DNA of 53,597 bases from Verrucomicrobiota bacterium (GCA_003219175.1 QHPU01000045.1:1-53597); one strand, 5' to 3'. Numbered from the stretch's first letter, positions 8,566 to 17,211 are shown. The notes: generated by a model not told the origin, from the letters alone. Translations and numbers: made by a program.

Positions 8566-9723
8566 CTAGAACGTCCACCAGCCGCGGGCAAAATGCATGG
8601 CGCAAATCGCGTAGAAGAGCGCGAAGAGAAAAGCGATTGAATCGCGCAGCCATTTGGAACGAATGAGGTGCGCGAGCAGGATGAAAATTGGGAAGACGAC
8701 CAGGACGTAGCGCGGCGAGGAGATGGGGAAATTGTTAAAAAAAATCAGCACCCAGCTGATGGCGAGGTAGAGCGAGTAGCATGGTCGCAAGACAAATGGC
8801 CCCACCAGCAACGCCGCTGTGCCAATGATGACGGCAACCAACGGGCCGCCGTATTGCATCACGCGCTCATCGGCCGAGAAATGCCAGATCCCATACCAGT
8901 TGGCGGTGACCGACTGAAACGGCCAGCGCAGAAACAAACCCCAGCTCTGTCTTTGTGTGGCCAGAAAATGCAACGGATCGTGGAAGCAGTAGAAGTTGAT
9001 TAAGAGATATGCGACCGCGCCGAGCGGTAACAGCAGGAGAAACCCGATATCGGCTGTGATGGCACGCCAACAAAAATTGCGCTGCTGGAGGTATTCGAAC
9101 GCGAGCGGCGGCAGAATGGCCAGGCCGGGAATTCTTGTTCCGGTAGCGAACATGCCCAGCAATCCGCAGACCAGCCACTGACCACGGCGCGCATGGTAAA
9201 ATCCGGCAACGGTAAGGAGCAGAAAAATACTTTCCGAGTAGGCAACGTGAAGAAAATAAGCTGTTGGAAATGTAGCGCAGAAGAGGACGGCGCCGCGGGC
9301 AAGTACCGCGCCGTATTCCATGCGTACGAGCAGAAAAAGGTAAACCAGCGCGGCGGCACAACAGCAGTTTGAAATCACGACCGCAGCCACATGCCAGTCG
9401 GGGATAAACAGGTGCGCTATTCGGATCGCCAGCGGGTAAACAGGCAGCCACGCGATCAGATGTTCGCGACTGCCCGGTCCATGCGGATATCCATTCTGGG
9501 CAAGGTCTAGAAAAGCTAGCGCATCCCAACGCTTCCAAATAGCGAGCCAGCTTTCGCCGGGCACAGCCTTTTGAAAAAGACGTACCGCACACATGCCGAA
9601 CGCAAAAGTGATGGCGGTCGTGCAGAAACTAACCGCGAGGGGGTAACTAACGTAACGAAGACGGTGCTTAAATGCCGCTAACCACCCCCGGAATTTGAGC
9701 GCTCGGAGACTGTTATCGTTCAC
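8566..9723 (-). CDS. PIG-V-like integral membrane mannosyltransferase
   Basis: 385 residues, strongly hydrophobic, with about nine to ten predicted membrane segments. The N-terminal third has WKRWDALAFLDLAQNGYPHG and AWLPVYPLAIRIAH. These correspond to the (R)WD-x-x-x-Y-x-x-IA-x-x-GY and FPLYP motifs of PIG-V (GT76-like) polyprenyl-phosphate-dependent mannosyltransferases. The likely donor is a lipid-linked sugar at the outer face of the inner membrane; substrate unknown. Its ATG overlaps the stop of the upstream cyclase by 4 bases (ATGA), so the two are translationally coupled. Confidence 0.75.
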   Translation of the reverse strand: MNDNSLRALKFRGWLAAFKHRLRYVSYPLAVSFCTTAITFAFGMCAVRLFQKAVPGESWLAIWKRWDALAFLDLAQNGYPHGPGSREHLIAWLPVYPLAIRIAHLFIPDWHVAAVVISNCCCAAALVYLFLLVRMEYGAVLARGAVLFCATFPTAYFLHVAYSESIFLLLTVAGFYHARRGQWLVCGLLGMFATGTRIPGLAILPPLAFEYLQQRNFCWRAITADIGFLLLLPLGAVAYLLINFYCFHDPLHFLATQRQSWGLFLRWPFQSVTANWYGIWHFSADERVMQYGGPLVAVIIGTAALLVGPFVLRPCYSLYLAISWVLIFFNNFPISSPRYVLVVFPIFILLAHLIRSKWLRDSIAFLFALFYAICAMHFARGWWTF

Positions 9724-11825
9724 TTCCGCTCGAACACTTCCACCGCATTCCAGGCGTCATCCGGGGGCGTTTGCCCGTATTCAAGCGAACGCTCGAGATA
9801 CATTTTCGCCAGCAGATCCTCCGGGTAAAATTCGAGGAAACGCGAGAACAAGATTTTGGACTGGGTGAAATCGCGATCGCGAAACTTTCGGATGCCTTCC
9901 TCGTAGGTTTCCAGCCAGATCAATAATTCCTGATCCGCGTTGCTATCGCGCGCTTCAACAATGGTGTAAACGTCGACCGGCTCGGTTTTGCCTTTCACCT
10001 GCGCGCGCGCCACTGAGCGCAAATAAAATTCATCGCGAATCAAATCCGCCACCGACGTGCCGACCAGAATGTCGACGCCGTAACCGCGTGTTAGCCCTTC
10101 CAGACGCGACGCCAGATTGACGGCATCGCCGATGACGGTGAGATCCGCGCGATCCTGCGAACCGATGTTTCCAGCGAGAACATCGCCCTGATTAATGCCG
10201 ATGCCCATTCCCAACGGCAGGCGGCCTTCCACTTTCCACATGTTGTTTAGTCGGGCCAACTCGCGCCGCATTCCCAGAGCCGTACACGCAGCCGCCTTTG
10301 CATCTTTCGCCTTGCCCTGACTTTTTACGTTCCCCCATACCGCCATGATGGAATCCCCGATGAATTTATCGAGCGTGCCGCCATTCTGAAAAACGAGATC
10401 GGTCATCGCGCTCAGGTATTCATTGAGATGCCGGACCAATTCTTCCGGATCGGCTTTCTCGCTCAAAGTGGTGAACCCAACAATGTCGGAGAACAAAATC
10501 GTGGCTGGCATGCGCGACCCTTTCAGCGAATTGAAGTAGCCGCCGGGGTTCTCAAGAATTTCTTTAACCAGATTTTTGGAAACGTAACGCTCGAGCGTGC
10601 GTCGGGTGCGCAGCTTTTCCATCCGCTCGATGGCGTAATCAATGCCGACCATGCTCGCGCCGCTGAGAAGAAATGTCGAAACCACCGGCACGGTCGTAAG
10701 CAACAATCCCACCTGATTATAACTTACATAGGCGGTCGCAACATAAATGCTACAGACAACAGCGATGAGCAATAAAGCGAGCAACGGCCGCCGCAAAACG
10801 GTGATAATCAGATAGGCCAGAACCGCGGCGCCGCCGATCAGTCCGCAAACTGTTCCCAGACCCAAACCGTGCAGCCATTCCCGGGCCTGTGCTGCCGCCA
10901 TTACCTCTAAATGAATAGACGAACCCGGTGTGTTCGGATCCATCGGCGTGTTAACAAAATCGTGCAAAATCTGCGAAGACGGCCCGACAACGACGATCTT
11001 GTCCTTAAAGAATGACCCGTCGCGATAGTTGAAATGCCAGAACTTGGGATCGAAGACTTCGTAAAGGGGCTTTGCCGGATAAGCGCCGTTCGCGCTGAAA
11101 CGAAAGGGATGATCGTCTTCGTCACGAATCACGGCATTACCCTTTCCGAGCTTCAAAAGCGCCCGGGTGACAAAGGACCGATAAACTTTCGCACTGGGAT
11201 CAGCCGGCAGTCCAGCTAACCTGCGGTCGGTCATATAAAACCGCACGGACCGCAGTTTGCCATCAAACTCATCAGGGAAATAATTCACATACCCAACTCG
11301 GTCATCATCCTCCGCCGGAGGTGGAATGAGATCCAGGTTCGGGACCACGAGTTGCGCTGAGTTTTGCAGATCGAAATTGTCGCCCACGATCACCCGATCG
11401 CGATATCGATCGAGCGCGGCCCGGAATTTTGCATCGCCATCATTCGGAGGATTGAAAACGATATCGAACATCACCAGCCTGGCGCCGGCACCGCACAACC
11501 GATCAAGTAATAAGGCCCAAAGCTCGCGCGACCACGGAAAGGGACGCTCTTTCATGAGCTGAAACGCGCGATTTGTTTCCAGCTCCTCCGGCGAGAGCGG
11601 CGGCATTTCTTGCGAGCTCTGATCAATCCCTACAAAAACCAAATCGCTCCGGGTCGGGGTCTTCCGCCCAGCATTGCGCAACCAGTCTTGGAAGGCCTGC
11701 TCGCCATTCCACGGAAGCGCGAGAAACGGAACTTCAGGAAAGAACTGCCAGCTCGCGAACACGATTGCCCAGACCGCGCAAATGCATGCGAATGCGAAAT
11801 AGCGATGGCGCGCGAGCCAGTTCAC
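9720..11825 (-). CDS. CHASE2-domain class III adenylate cyclase
   Basis: 701 residues. An N-terminal membrane anchor is followed by an extracytoplasmic CHASE2 sensor (about 40-310, with DLVFVGIDQSS, RLVMFDIVFNPP and FKDKIVVVGPSS). Then come about three membrane segments (322-395), a short coupling helix and a cyclase domain (about 438-620). Metal aspartates sit in LFSDIVGFT (D447) and KFIGDSIMAVWG (D491). The Lys in LDKFIGD and the Asp in VIGDAVNLASRLE fit ATP rather than GTP specificity. The C-terminus carries a TPR-like helical tail. Makes cAMP in response to an unknown periplasmic signal. Coupled by ATGA to the downstream mannosyltransferase. Confidence 0.92.
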   Translation of the reverse strand: MNWLARHRYFAFACICAVWAIVFASWQFFPEVPFLALPWNGEQAFQDWLRNAGRKTPTRSDLVFVGIDQSSQEMPPLSPEELETNRAFQLMKERPFPWSRELWALLLDRLCGAGARLVMFDIVFNPPNDGDAKFRAALDRYRDRVIVGDNFDLQNSAQLVVPNLDLIPPPAEDDDRVGYVNYFPDEFDGKLRSVRFYMTDRRLAGLPADPSAKVYRSFVTRALLKLGKGNAVIRDEDDHPFRFSANGAYPAKPLYEVFDPKFWHFNYRDGSFFKDKIVVVGPSSQILHDFVNTPMDPNTPGSSIHLEVMAAAQAREWLHGLGLGTVCGLIGGAAVLAYLIITVLRRPLLALLLIAVVCSIYVATAYVSYNQVGLLLTTVPVVSTFLLSGASMVGIDYAIERMEKLRTRRTLERYVSKNLVKEILENPGGYFNSLKGSRMPATILFSDIVGFTTLSEKADPEELVRHLNEYLSAMTDLVFQNGGTLDKFIGDSIMAVWGNVKSQGKAKDAKAAACTALGMRRELARLNNMWKVEGRLPLGMGIGINQGDVLAGNIGSQDRADLTVIGDAVNLASRLEGLTRGYGVDILVGTSVADLIRDEFYLRSVARAQVKGKTEPVDVYTIVEARDSNADQELLIWLETYEEGIRKFRDRDFTQSKILFSRFLEFYPEDLLAKMYLERSLEYGQTPPDDAWNAVEVFERK

Positions 11826-11950
11826 TCGAAGATTTTAGAAAATTGCACAGGAACGGCCAATCCGAAAGGTGGCGTTGGCAGAGCCCGCTCCTCCCGGGAA
11901 AGCGGAGCTTACCAATGCAGAGAGCGTGGCACTGACTCCCGACCAATCTA

Positions 11951-11971
11951 ATGCCAGTTTGGCTCGGACTT
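11951..11971 (+). repeat. Dispersed quasi-palindrome, copy 1
   Basis: ATGCCAGTTTGGCTCGGACT, a slightly diverged copy of the AATGCCAGTCCGGCTCGGAC element. It lies in the divergent spacer between the cyclase and the zinc-ribbon gene. Other copies are at 13181 (inverted), 14452 and 30232. Confidence 0.65.
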
Positions 11972-12006
11972 TGCAGCCGGCACGCCTGTCGCTACAGGTT
12001 CCCGCG

Positions 12007-12504
12007 ATGGAAGCTGAACTTCTTTGCCCCGCTTGCCGCATTCCATTGAGCGAAATGCGCACAGGCACCGGCATCATCTGGCGTTGCGAAAAGTGCGACG
12101 GCCGCGCGGTGGGCCTGCAATTGTTACGCCGCACCTTTACGCCGGAATCGATCAATCCGCTTTGGCTGCACGCCATTCATAACGAAGGCAGCATCGCCCG
12201 CCCATGTCCTTCCTGCGGCAATCCAATGTTTGAAGTCGCACTCGATAGCAGCAGTGGAATCAGAATCGAAGTCTGTCGCATCTGCGAATTCGTCTGGTTC
12301 GACGCCGGCGAAACACAACCGCTGCAAGTGCGTCTGTCGCCGAAGCCTCTGCCACCACCGCTGCCACAAGAAGCGGGCGAAGCTATCGCGCTCGCAAAAG
12401 TTCAGCAGCTCGCCGAGCAGGCGCGCGGTCCCGATTTCGACAGCGCGCCACCGGATGAATTGTGGAAATCAATCGCAGCCTTTTTGGGTTTGCGCTCGGG
12501 ATGA
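12007..12504 (+). CDS. Double zinc-ribbon (TFIIB-type) protein
   Basis: 165 residues from the ATG at 12007. Two zinc ribbons are visible: CPAC (7-10) with CEKC (27-30), and CPSC (69-72) with CRIC (91-94), followed by FVWFDAGE, the typical ending of zf-TFIIB domains. A Pro-rich linker and a helical tail follow. The frame is open back to 11869, but that extension runs through the dispersed repeat and lacks conserved character. The last codons and stop (CGCTCGGGATGAC) coincide with the end sequence of the 118-bp repeat family, so the present C-terminus may have been set by an insertion. Function unknown; such ribbons often sit in small membrane-associated or nucleic-acid-binding proteins. Confidence 0.75.
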   Translation: MEAELLCPACRIPLSEMRTGTGIIWRCEKCDGRAVGLQLLRRTFTPESINPLWLHAIHNEGSIARPCPSCGNPMFEVALDSSSGIRIEVCRICEFVWFDAGETQPLQVRLSPKPLPPPLPQEAGEAIALAKVQQLAEQARGPDFDSAPPDELWKSIAAFLGLRSG

Positions 12505-12703
12505 CGAGGTTCGGGAGCCGAGAGCTCGTTCATACTGTTGGGCGTGGGTCGCAAAAGTTCGGTTTGTAATTTAGTCCCCGCACTTTACCTTCCCAGCCCG
12601 GTTCGCAGTTGAACCGTCGGTCTGCACACCTGATCCCGCCAATACGAGATCACATCAGCGCACGAGGTCGCGCAGATCCCTATACAATAAGAACAGCGCG
12701 CTG
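12505..12703. other. rplT upstream leader region
   Basis: Spacer ahead of rplT. It contains a perfect 6-bp dyad CGGTTC/GAACCG at 12599-12616 and an AT-rich TATACAATAA at 12681-12690 that could be a -10 box (no good -35). No rpmI or infC frame is present here, so the usual infC-rpmI-rplT arrangement is absent. It may be an L20-responsive leader; this cannot be shown by eye. Confidence 0.45.
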
Positions 12704-12738
12704 AAAGGAGGCCCGAACCAAATTTCGGGAACAACAAA
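12704..12738 (+). promoter_or_regulatory. rplT ribosome-binding site with looped-out hairpin
   Basis: A perfect Shine-Dalgarno AAAGGAGG (12704-12711) ends 27 bases before the rplT ATG, too far to work in linear form. Immediately after it CCCGAA (12712-12717) and TTCGGG (12724-12729) form a 6-bp stem with loop CCAAAT. Folding this 18-base hairpin leaves 9 bases between Shine-Dalgarno and ATG, an ideal spacing. It may therefore be a structure-dependent initiation site and a possible target for L20 autoregulation. Confidence 0.6.
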
Positions 12739-13122
12739 ATGCCGAGAGCAACAAACGCACCGGCCAGTCGCGAACGGCGACGCCGGATTCTGAGAAAAGC
12801 CAAAGGTTATCGCGGACGCCGCTCGAAACTTTTTCGCTACGCCAAAGACGCAACCATGAAAGGGCAGTATTGGGCCTACCGCGATCGCAAAACGCGCAAA
12901 CGCAATTTCCGCATGCTATGGATTCAGCGGTTGAATGCCGCTGCTCGTGCTAACGGCATAACTTACAGCCGCTTGGCTGAAGGTTTAAAAGCGGCCAGCA
13001 TTGTTCTGGATCGCAAAATCTTGGCCGACCTCGCCGTGACCGACGAAAAGACTTTCGCCTCTATCATCGAGCAGGCGAAAGTCGCGCTGGACAAAAAATC
13101 AAAGTCGACGAAAGCGGCGTAA
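12739..13122 (+). CDS. rplT: 50S ribosomal protein L20
   Basis: 127 residues; 23S rRNA-binding assembly protein and, in other bacteria, an mRNA autoregulator. The typical basic N-terminus (RRRRILRKAKGYRGRRSKLF) is followed by ATMKGQYWAYRDRKTRKR, LWIQRLNAAARANGITYS and LAEGLKAASIVLDRKILADL, all family landmarks. The C-terminus has a short Lys-rich extension. It is separated from infC and rpmI and instead leads pheS-pheT. Its ribosome-binding site is unusual (see the entry just upstream). Confidence 0.97.
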   Translation: MPRATNAPASRERRRRILRKAKGYRGRRSKLFRYAKDATMKGQYWAYRDRKTRKRNFRMLWIQRLNAAARANGITYSRLAEGLKAASIVLDRKILADLAVTDEKTFASIIEQAKVALDKKSKSTKAA

Positions 13123-13141
13123 TTTGTTCGTTGAATCGATG

Positions 13142-13178
13142 AAGCGTTGAGCGTTGCAGCGGATTCCCTTCAACGCTT
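13142..13178 (+). terminator. Stem-loop after rplT
   Basis: AAGCGTTGA (13142-13150) and TCAACGCTT (13170-13178) form a perfect 9-bp stem around a 19-base loop, 20 bases after the rplT stop. There is no T-run after it, so it is either a weak or Rho-type terminator or a processing or attenuation structure between rplT and pheS. Confidence 0.45.
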
Positions 13179-13180
13179 AA

Positions 13181-13198
13181 GTCCGAGCCGGACTGGCG
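13181..13198 (-). repeat. Dispersed quasi-palindrome, copy 2 (inverted)
   Basis: GTCCGAGCCGGACTGGC is the reverse complement of the GCCAGTCCGGCTCGGAC element found at 14452 and, slightly diverged, at 11951 and 30232. It lies in the rplT-pheS spacer, directly after the post-rplT stem-loop. Confidence 0.65.
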
Positions 13199-13349
13199 GA
13201 TTTGTGGCGAAAGCTTGCCTAGAGGCAGAGCGGTTACTTCTCTCGTCGGGCACAAGGTTGGGATGAGGGACTTCAAAAGTCTGTTAGAGTCTTTGCCACT
13301 CCAATTACAAATTGCGAGATCGGTCCGGCATTAGATGCCTTTCCGTTGT

Positions 13350-13380
13350 AACCATGTAACGCTTTTAACAATTAACCCTT
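13350..13380. repeat. Phased (TTTT)AAC array before pheS
   Basis: AACCATGTAACGCTTTTAAC and AATTAACCC place AAC triplets 7-9 bases apart, ending a few bases before the pheS start at 13387. Same family as the arrays at 7106, 30345 and 47415. Confidence 0.6.
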
Positions 13381-13386
13381 CAGGCC

Positions 13387-14403
13387 ATGGCCCATCCGCT
13401 CGAACAATTGCGCGAGGATGCGCTGGCGCAGATCGCGTCGGCACCAGACGAACGCGCTCTCGAAGCGGTGCGGGTGAAATTCCTTGGGCGCGGTGGAAGC
13501 GTCACGCGATGGAGCGACAACATGAAGTCGCTCCCGAAAGAGGAAAAGCCGATTGTCGGAAGACTACTAAACGAGATCCGCACTGCGGTCACGGCAGCGA
13601 TTGAAACGCGGGCTGAGAATTTTCGCGCCGAAAAGGAATCGGCCACGCTTGCGAACATCGATATTTCGCTCCCGGGAACTTCACATGAGCGCGGCGCAAT
13701 TCATCCGCTCACGCAGATGCTCGATCGCAGCATTGCAGTTTTTCGCCGGATGGGATTCGCGCTCGCGGAAGGCCCGGATATTGAGACGGAATGGCATTGC
13801 TTCGACGCGCTAAACACTCCCGCTGACCATCCTGCACGCAACGAGCAGGATACCTTTTATCTCCAGGATGGCCGGCTCTTGCGCACCCACACTTCGACGG
13901 TGCAAATCCGGACCATGGAATCGGCGCCGCCGCCTATTCGTGTAATTGCTCCCGGCGCGGCTTATCGGCGGGATGAAGTCGATGCCACGCATGGAGCACA
14001 GTTTCACCAGATCGAAGGGCTTTACGTGGATGAAAAAGTTAGTGTCGCAAATTTAAAAGGCACACTGGAATTCTTTCTGCGCGAGCTTTTTGGCGCCGAC
14101 ACCGCCGTCCGTTTTCGTCCGCATTATTTTCCGTTCACCGAACCGAGTTTTGAAATTGATGTTAAATCGAGCGCACTGAAAAGCGGCGAACAATGGGTCG
14201 AAGTCTGCGGCTGCGGAATGGTGCATCCGGCCGTTTTTGAAGCGGTCAACCGATCCCGCCGTGACAACGCTTACGATCCGGAAAAATGGACCGGGTTTGC
14301 CTTCGGTCTTGGGATGGACCGGTTGGCCATGATTTTGTTCGACATTCCCGATATTCGCTTGTTCGCGCAAAACGATCTGCGCTTCTTGCGGCAATTCGCA
14401 TGA
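13387..14403 (+). CDS. pheS: Phenylalanine--tRNA ligase alpha subunit
   Basis: Catalytic subunit of the alpha2-beta2 class II PheRS, which charges tRNA-Phe. Of 338 residues, the N-terminal coiled coil (about 1-85) ends near GTSHERGAIHPLTQ. The class II core holds ALAEGPDIETEWHCFDALN, RTHTSTVQIRTME, motif 2 around YRRDEVDATHGAQFHQIEGL, and motif 3 GFAFGLGMDRLAMI. Full length and intact. Followed 182 bp later by pheT; the spacer carries repeats rather than being a tight coupling. Confidence 0.96.
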   Translation: MAHPLEQLREDALAQIASAPDERALEAVRVKFLGRGGSVTRWSDNMKSLPKEEKPIVGRLLNEIRTAVTAAIETRAENFRAEKESATLANIDISLPGTSHERGAIHPLTQMLDRSIAVFRRMGFALAEGPDIETEWHCFDALNTPADHPARNEQDTFYLQDGRLLRTHTSTVQIRTMESAPPPIRVIAPGAAYRRDEVDATHGAQFHQIEGLYVDEKVSVANLKGTLEFFLRELFGADTAVRFRPHYFPFTEPSFEIDVKSSALKSGEQWVEVCGCGMVHPAVFEAVNRSRRDNAYDPEKWTGFAFGLGMDRLAMILFDIPDIRLFAQNDLRFLRQFA

Positions 14404-14451
14404 TGAGGCCGGGTCAAACTCACAGTGCGTGTCAGCCCGAGGCGCGAAGAC

Positions 14452-14490
14452 AATGCCAGTCCGGCTCGGACCGAGGGATCTCACAATCGC
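14452..14490 (+). repeat. Dispersed quasi-palindrome, copy 3, plus repeat debris
   Basis: AATGCCAGTCCGGCTCGGAC (14452-14471) is the consensus copy of the dispersed element; GTCCG-GCT-CGGAC can form a small stem-loop. It runs directly into CGAGGGATCTCAC, a fragment resembling the core of the 118-bp repeat. The rest of the pheS-pheT spacer (to 14585) includes TTCGTTCGTGATGAC, like the end of that repeat. No gene is present there. Confidence 0.6.
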
Positions 14491-14585
14491 AGAACCGATC
14501 ATCCGGATCGGCCAATCGTTATTCACAGACCGAGCATCGATTGAGCGATCCTTCACTTCGTTCGTGATGACTGCAAAAGAAGGCA

Positions 14586-16949
14586 ATGAAATTTTCCGTT
14601 AACTGGCTGCGCGAATTTGTAGAGCTGCCGCCAAGCATCGAAGCGCTGGCAGAACTGCTCACCATGTCGGGCATTGAAATCGAGGCCATCGAAAAACGCG
14701 GCGGTAATTTCGATCATGTCGTCATTGCGCAGATCAACGAATCCAAGCCGCATCCGAATGCAGATCGGCTCGGCGTTTGCATCGTCGACGACGGAAGCGG
14801 AACGAAACGCCAGATTGTTTGCGGCGCCAAAAATTACAAAGTGGGCGACAAGGTGCCGCTGGCGTTACCCGGCGCAGAGCTGATTGGCGGCCTCAAGATT
14901 CGCGCGAGCAAACTGCGCGGAGTCGAAAGCGAAGGAATGCTTTGTAGCCCCAAGGAACTTGGCATTGCCGAGGACGCAGCCGGTCTTCTTATTCTGTCGC
15001 CTGAGGCAAAGATTGGCGCGCCAATTCGTGATTTGTTCCCACCCGACACCGTGTTCGATGTCGAAATCACGCCGAATCGCGGTGATTTGTTGAGTCATTT
15101 CGGTTTGGCGCGCGAGATTGCCGCGCTAACGAGCAAAAAACTTGTAGGGGCCGCCGTCTCGGCGGCAAAATCAGACAAGCTGCCGCCGGTGATGACGGGC
15201 GCTACAGCGCTCACCATTTCGGCGTTGCACGAATGTCCATTTTATTCCGCGCGCCGAATTGAAAACGTGAAGGTCGGGCCAAGCCCCGATTGGTTGCGCG
15301 CGAAAATCGAAAGCGTCGGTATTCGTTCCATCAATAACATCGTCGATGTCTCGAATTTCGTGATGCTTGAGCTGGGCCAGCCCACTCACGCTTTTGATGC
15401 GGACAAACTCGACGGCCACATCAACGTGCGATCAGCGGGCGAAGGCGAAAAGTTTCTCGCCCTTGATGGGAAAACGTACGCGTTGACCCCCCACAATCTT
15501 GTCGTCGCCGACGATCAACGCGCCGTTGGAATCGCGGGAGTAATGGGAGGCGAGGAAACGGGAGTGACCGACTCCACAAAAGACGTGCTGCTGGAAAGCG
15601 CATATTTTTTGCCGGCGAGTATCCGACGAACTGCGCGCGACTTGAATTTGCCGAGTGATGCCAGTTACCGTTTTGAGCGCGGCGTTGACCCGCAAATGAT
15701 TCTGGCAGCATCACAACGTGCGACGGAACTAATTTGCGAAGTCGCCGGCGCGACCGCAGCGCGCACAATTGCCGTCGCTGGCAAGCTTCCACCGAACCCG
15801 TCGGATGTCTCAATACGCTACGAGCGCGCCGATGAGCTGCTGGGCATCCATATAGAGCCGGCAACGGCGGATGAGATTCTAACAAGATTTGGACTAGTCA
15901 GGAACGATTCAGCGAACCGTCTGGAATCACATTGGAAGATTCCAAGCTACCGTTGCGATCTGCAGCGCGAAGTCGATTTGATCGAAGAAATCATTCGCGC
16001 GCATGGTATTGAAAAGATTCCGAGCGAAGACCGTAGCCGCTTTACCCCGCTAAGCGCAGCAGACCGCAATTACGATTTCGAGGCGAAGTTGCGGCGCGAT
16101 TTGGTCGCCCTCGGTTTGTCGGAAGCGCGTACCTCATCCTTGATTGCGCGTTCGGAAGTCGCCAGGGCCAACGGCGCAATCGAACTGCGTAATCCCCTAA
16201 GTGAAGATCATGTCGCGTTGCGAACGACTCTGATTCCGGGTTTGCTTGCCGCTGTCGAGCGAAACATCCGGGCTGGCGCAGAGCGGATCGCGCTTTTTGA
16301 AATCGGCAACGTTTTTGCCCCGCCGAACGGCGAACAACAACGCAAACTGGCAATCGCGCTCTGCGGTCAGGCCACTTCTACCAAAAACTGGCGTGTCCAA
16401 AAGAGGCGGGCACTCGATTTCTTTGATCTGAGAGGGGCGCTCAATGCATTGGGCACATTCGAATTTCGTTGCAGCAAACGATCAGGCTTCGCGTTGAGCG
16501 CGGAAATTTTTGACGGGCGCGATCGAATCGGACATGGTGGGCAGCTTTCGAGCGCAAGCTCCCTTGGCCTAATGACACCGGTGTTGGCGGCCGAAATCGA
16601 TCTCGCGACTATCGCCCAAGCGACCGAAAGCGCAGAACGGTTCAAAGAAATTGATCGTTATCCCGCAGTGACACGCGACGTGGCGATGTTTGTCGGCCTC
16701 GAAGTCACCCACGCAGACATCGTTGAAGTAATCGCAGCGGCTAACGAGCCTTTGCTGGAGAAGGTAGAGCTGTTCGATTTATTTATGGAAAATGATGCCA
16801 AAGAACTGTCGCAAGCACGAAAGTCGCTTGCCTATTCATTGACATATCGCGACAAAAATCGCACACTGACTAACGAAGAAGTGAGCGCGGCACACGCGCG
16901 GATTCGTGAGCGGTTGCGAAACGATGTCGGCGCGGAATTACGCGAGTAG
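14586..16949 (+). CDS. pheT: Phenylalanine--tRNA ligase beta subunit
   Basis: Of 787 residues, the N-terminal MKFSVNWLREFVELPPS is followed by an EMAP/tRNA-binding domain (about 40-150, with HPNADRLGVCIVDDG and LRGVESEGMLCS). The B3/B4 editing domain comes next, then B5 (MGGEETGVTDSTKDVLLESA, ASYRFERGVDP). The catalytic-like core follows, and a C-terminal ferredoxin-fold anticodon-binding domain (RYPAVTRDVAMFV, KSLAYSLTYRDKNRTLTNEE). Full family length. Works with PheS as the heterotetramer. Confidence 0.96.
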   Translation: MKFSVNWLREFVELPPSIEALAELLTMSGIEIEAIEKRGGNFDHVVIAQINESKPHPNADRLGVCIVDDGSGTKRQIVCGAKNYKVGDKVPLALPGAELIGGLKIRASKLRGVESEGMLCSPKELGIAEDAAGLLILSPEAKIGAPIRDLFPPDTVFDVEITPNRGDLLSHFGLAREIAALTSKKLVGAAVSAAKSDKLPPVMTGATALTISALHECPFYSARRIENVKVGPSPDWLRAKIESVGIRSINNIVDVSNFVMLELGQPTHAFDADKLDGHINVRSAGEGEKFLALDGKTYALTPHNLVVADDQRAVGIAGVMGGEETGVTDSTKDVLLESAYFLPASIRRTARDLNLPSDASYRFERGVDPQMILAASQRATELICEVAGATAARTIAVAGKLPPNPSDVSIRYERADELLGIHIEPATADEILTRFGLVRNDSANRLESHWKIPSYRCDLQREVDLIEEIIRAHGIEKIPSEDRSRFTPLSAADRNYDFEAKLRRDLVALGLSEARTSSLIARSEVARANGAIELRNPLSEDHVALRTTLIPGLLAAVERNIRAGAERIALFEIGNVFAPPNGEQQRKLAIALCGQATSTKNWRVQKRRALDFFDLRGALNALGTFEFRCSKRSGFALSAEIFDGRDRIGHGGQLSSASSLGLMTPVLAAEIDLATIAQATESAERFKEIDRYPAVTRDVAMFVGLEVTHADIVEVIAAANEPLLEKVELFDLFMENDAKELSQARKSLAYSLTYRDKNRTLTNEEVSAAHARIRERLRNDVGAELRE

Positions 16950-16982
16950 TTCTTTTGAAATAACTGCGAGTTGTTGGTTAAG

Positions 16983-17017
16983 AGTTCAGTGCTTTTTCCC
17001 GCCTCTGAACTGATAAT
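16983..17017 (+). promoter_or_regulatory. Putative ssrS promoter with adjoining dyad
   Basis: GATAAT at 17012-17017 is a good -10 box placed 5 bases before the predicted 6S RNA 5' stem at 17022. Just upstream AGTTCAG (16983-16989) and CTGAACT (17005-17011) form a perfect 7-bp dyad covering the -35 to -10 spacer. It could be a pheT transcript-end hairpin or an operator. No consensus -35 is seen. Confidence 0.45.
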
Positions 17018-17021
17018 TCTC

Positions 17022-17211
17022 AGTGCTTTACCCTGCGTTGTTCGAGATACAGGTGAGATTCCCGAACCGATACATCTAACTAAGGAGGCTTGGTCGCGTC
17101 TTAGGGAACATGGCTCGCCTTAATTGGAAGTCAGACGCTCTCGCGACGGTCGTCCGCCCGTTACCGAAAGGGACGGGAGATCCACCTAAACGGCATCTGC
17201 GGGGTAATACT
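17022..17211 (+). ncRNA. ssrS: 6S RNA
   Basis: About 190 bases with the 6S RNA plan, the sRNA that mimics an open promoter and traps sigma70-RNA polymerase. The closing stem is 5' AGTGCTTTACCCTGC (17022-17036) against 3' GCGGGGTAATACT (17199-17211), with TACCCTGC/GCGGGGTA pairing fully (one G-U). The conserved TTGTTCG follows the 5' stem, then CCCGAACCGATACAT (E. coli CCCUGAGCCGAUAUUU). Later come GAACATGGCTCGCCTTAA (E. coli GAGCAUGCUCGG...GCCUUAA) and CGGCATCTGCGGGG before the 3' stem (E. coli CGGCAUCU). A terminator follows immediately. A 66-codon frame across it is spurious. Call made by eye against the E. coli sequence. Confidence 0.87.

Noticed and set aside
12505-12738. Hidden rpmI (L35) gene before rplT
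   Set aside because: No frame there resembles L35.
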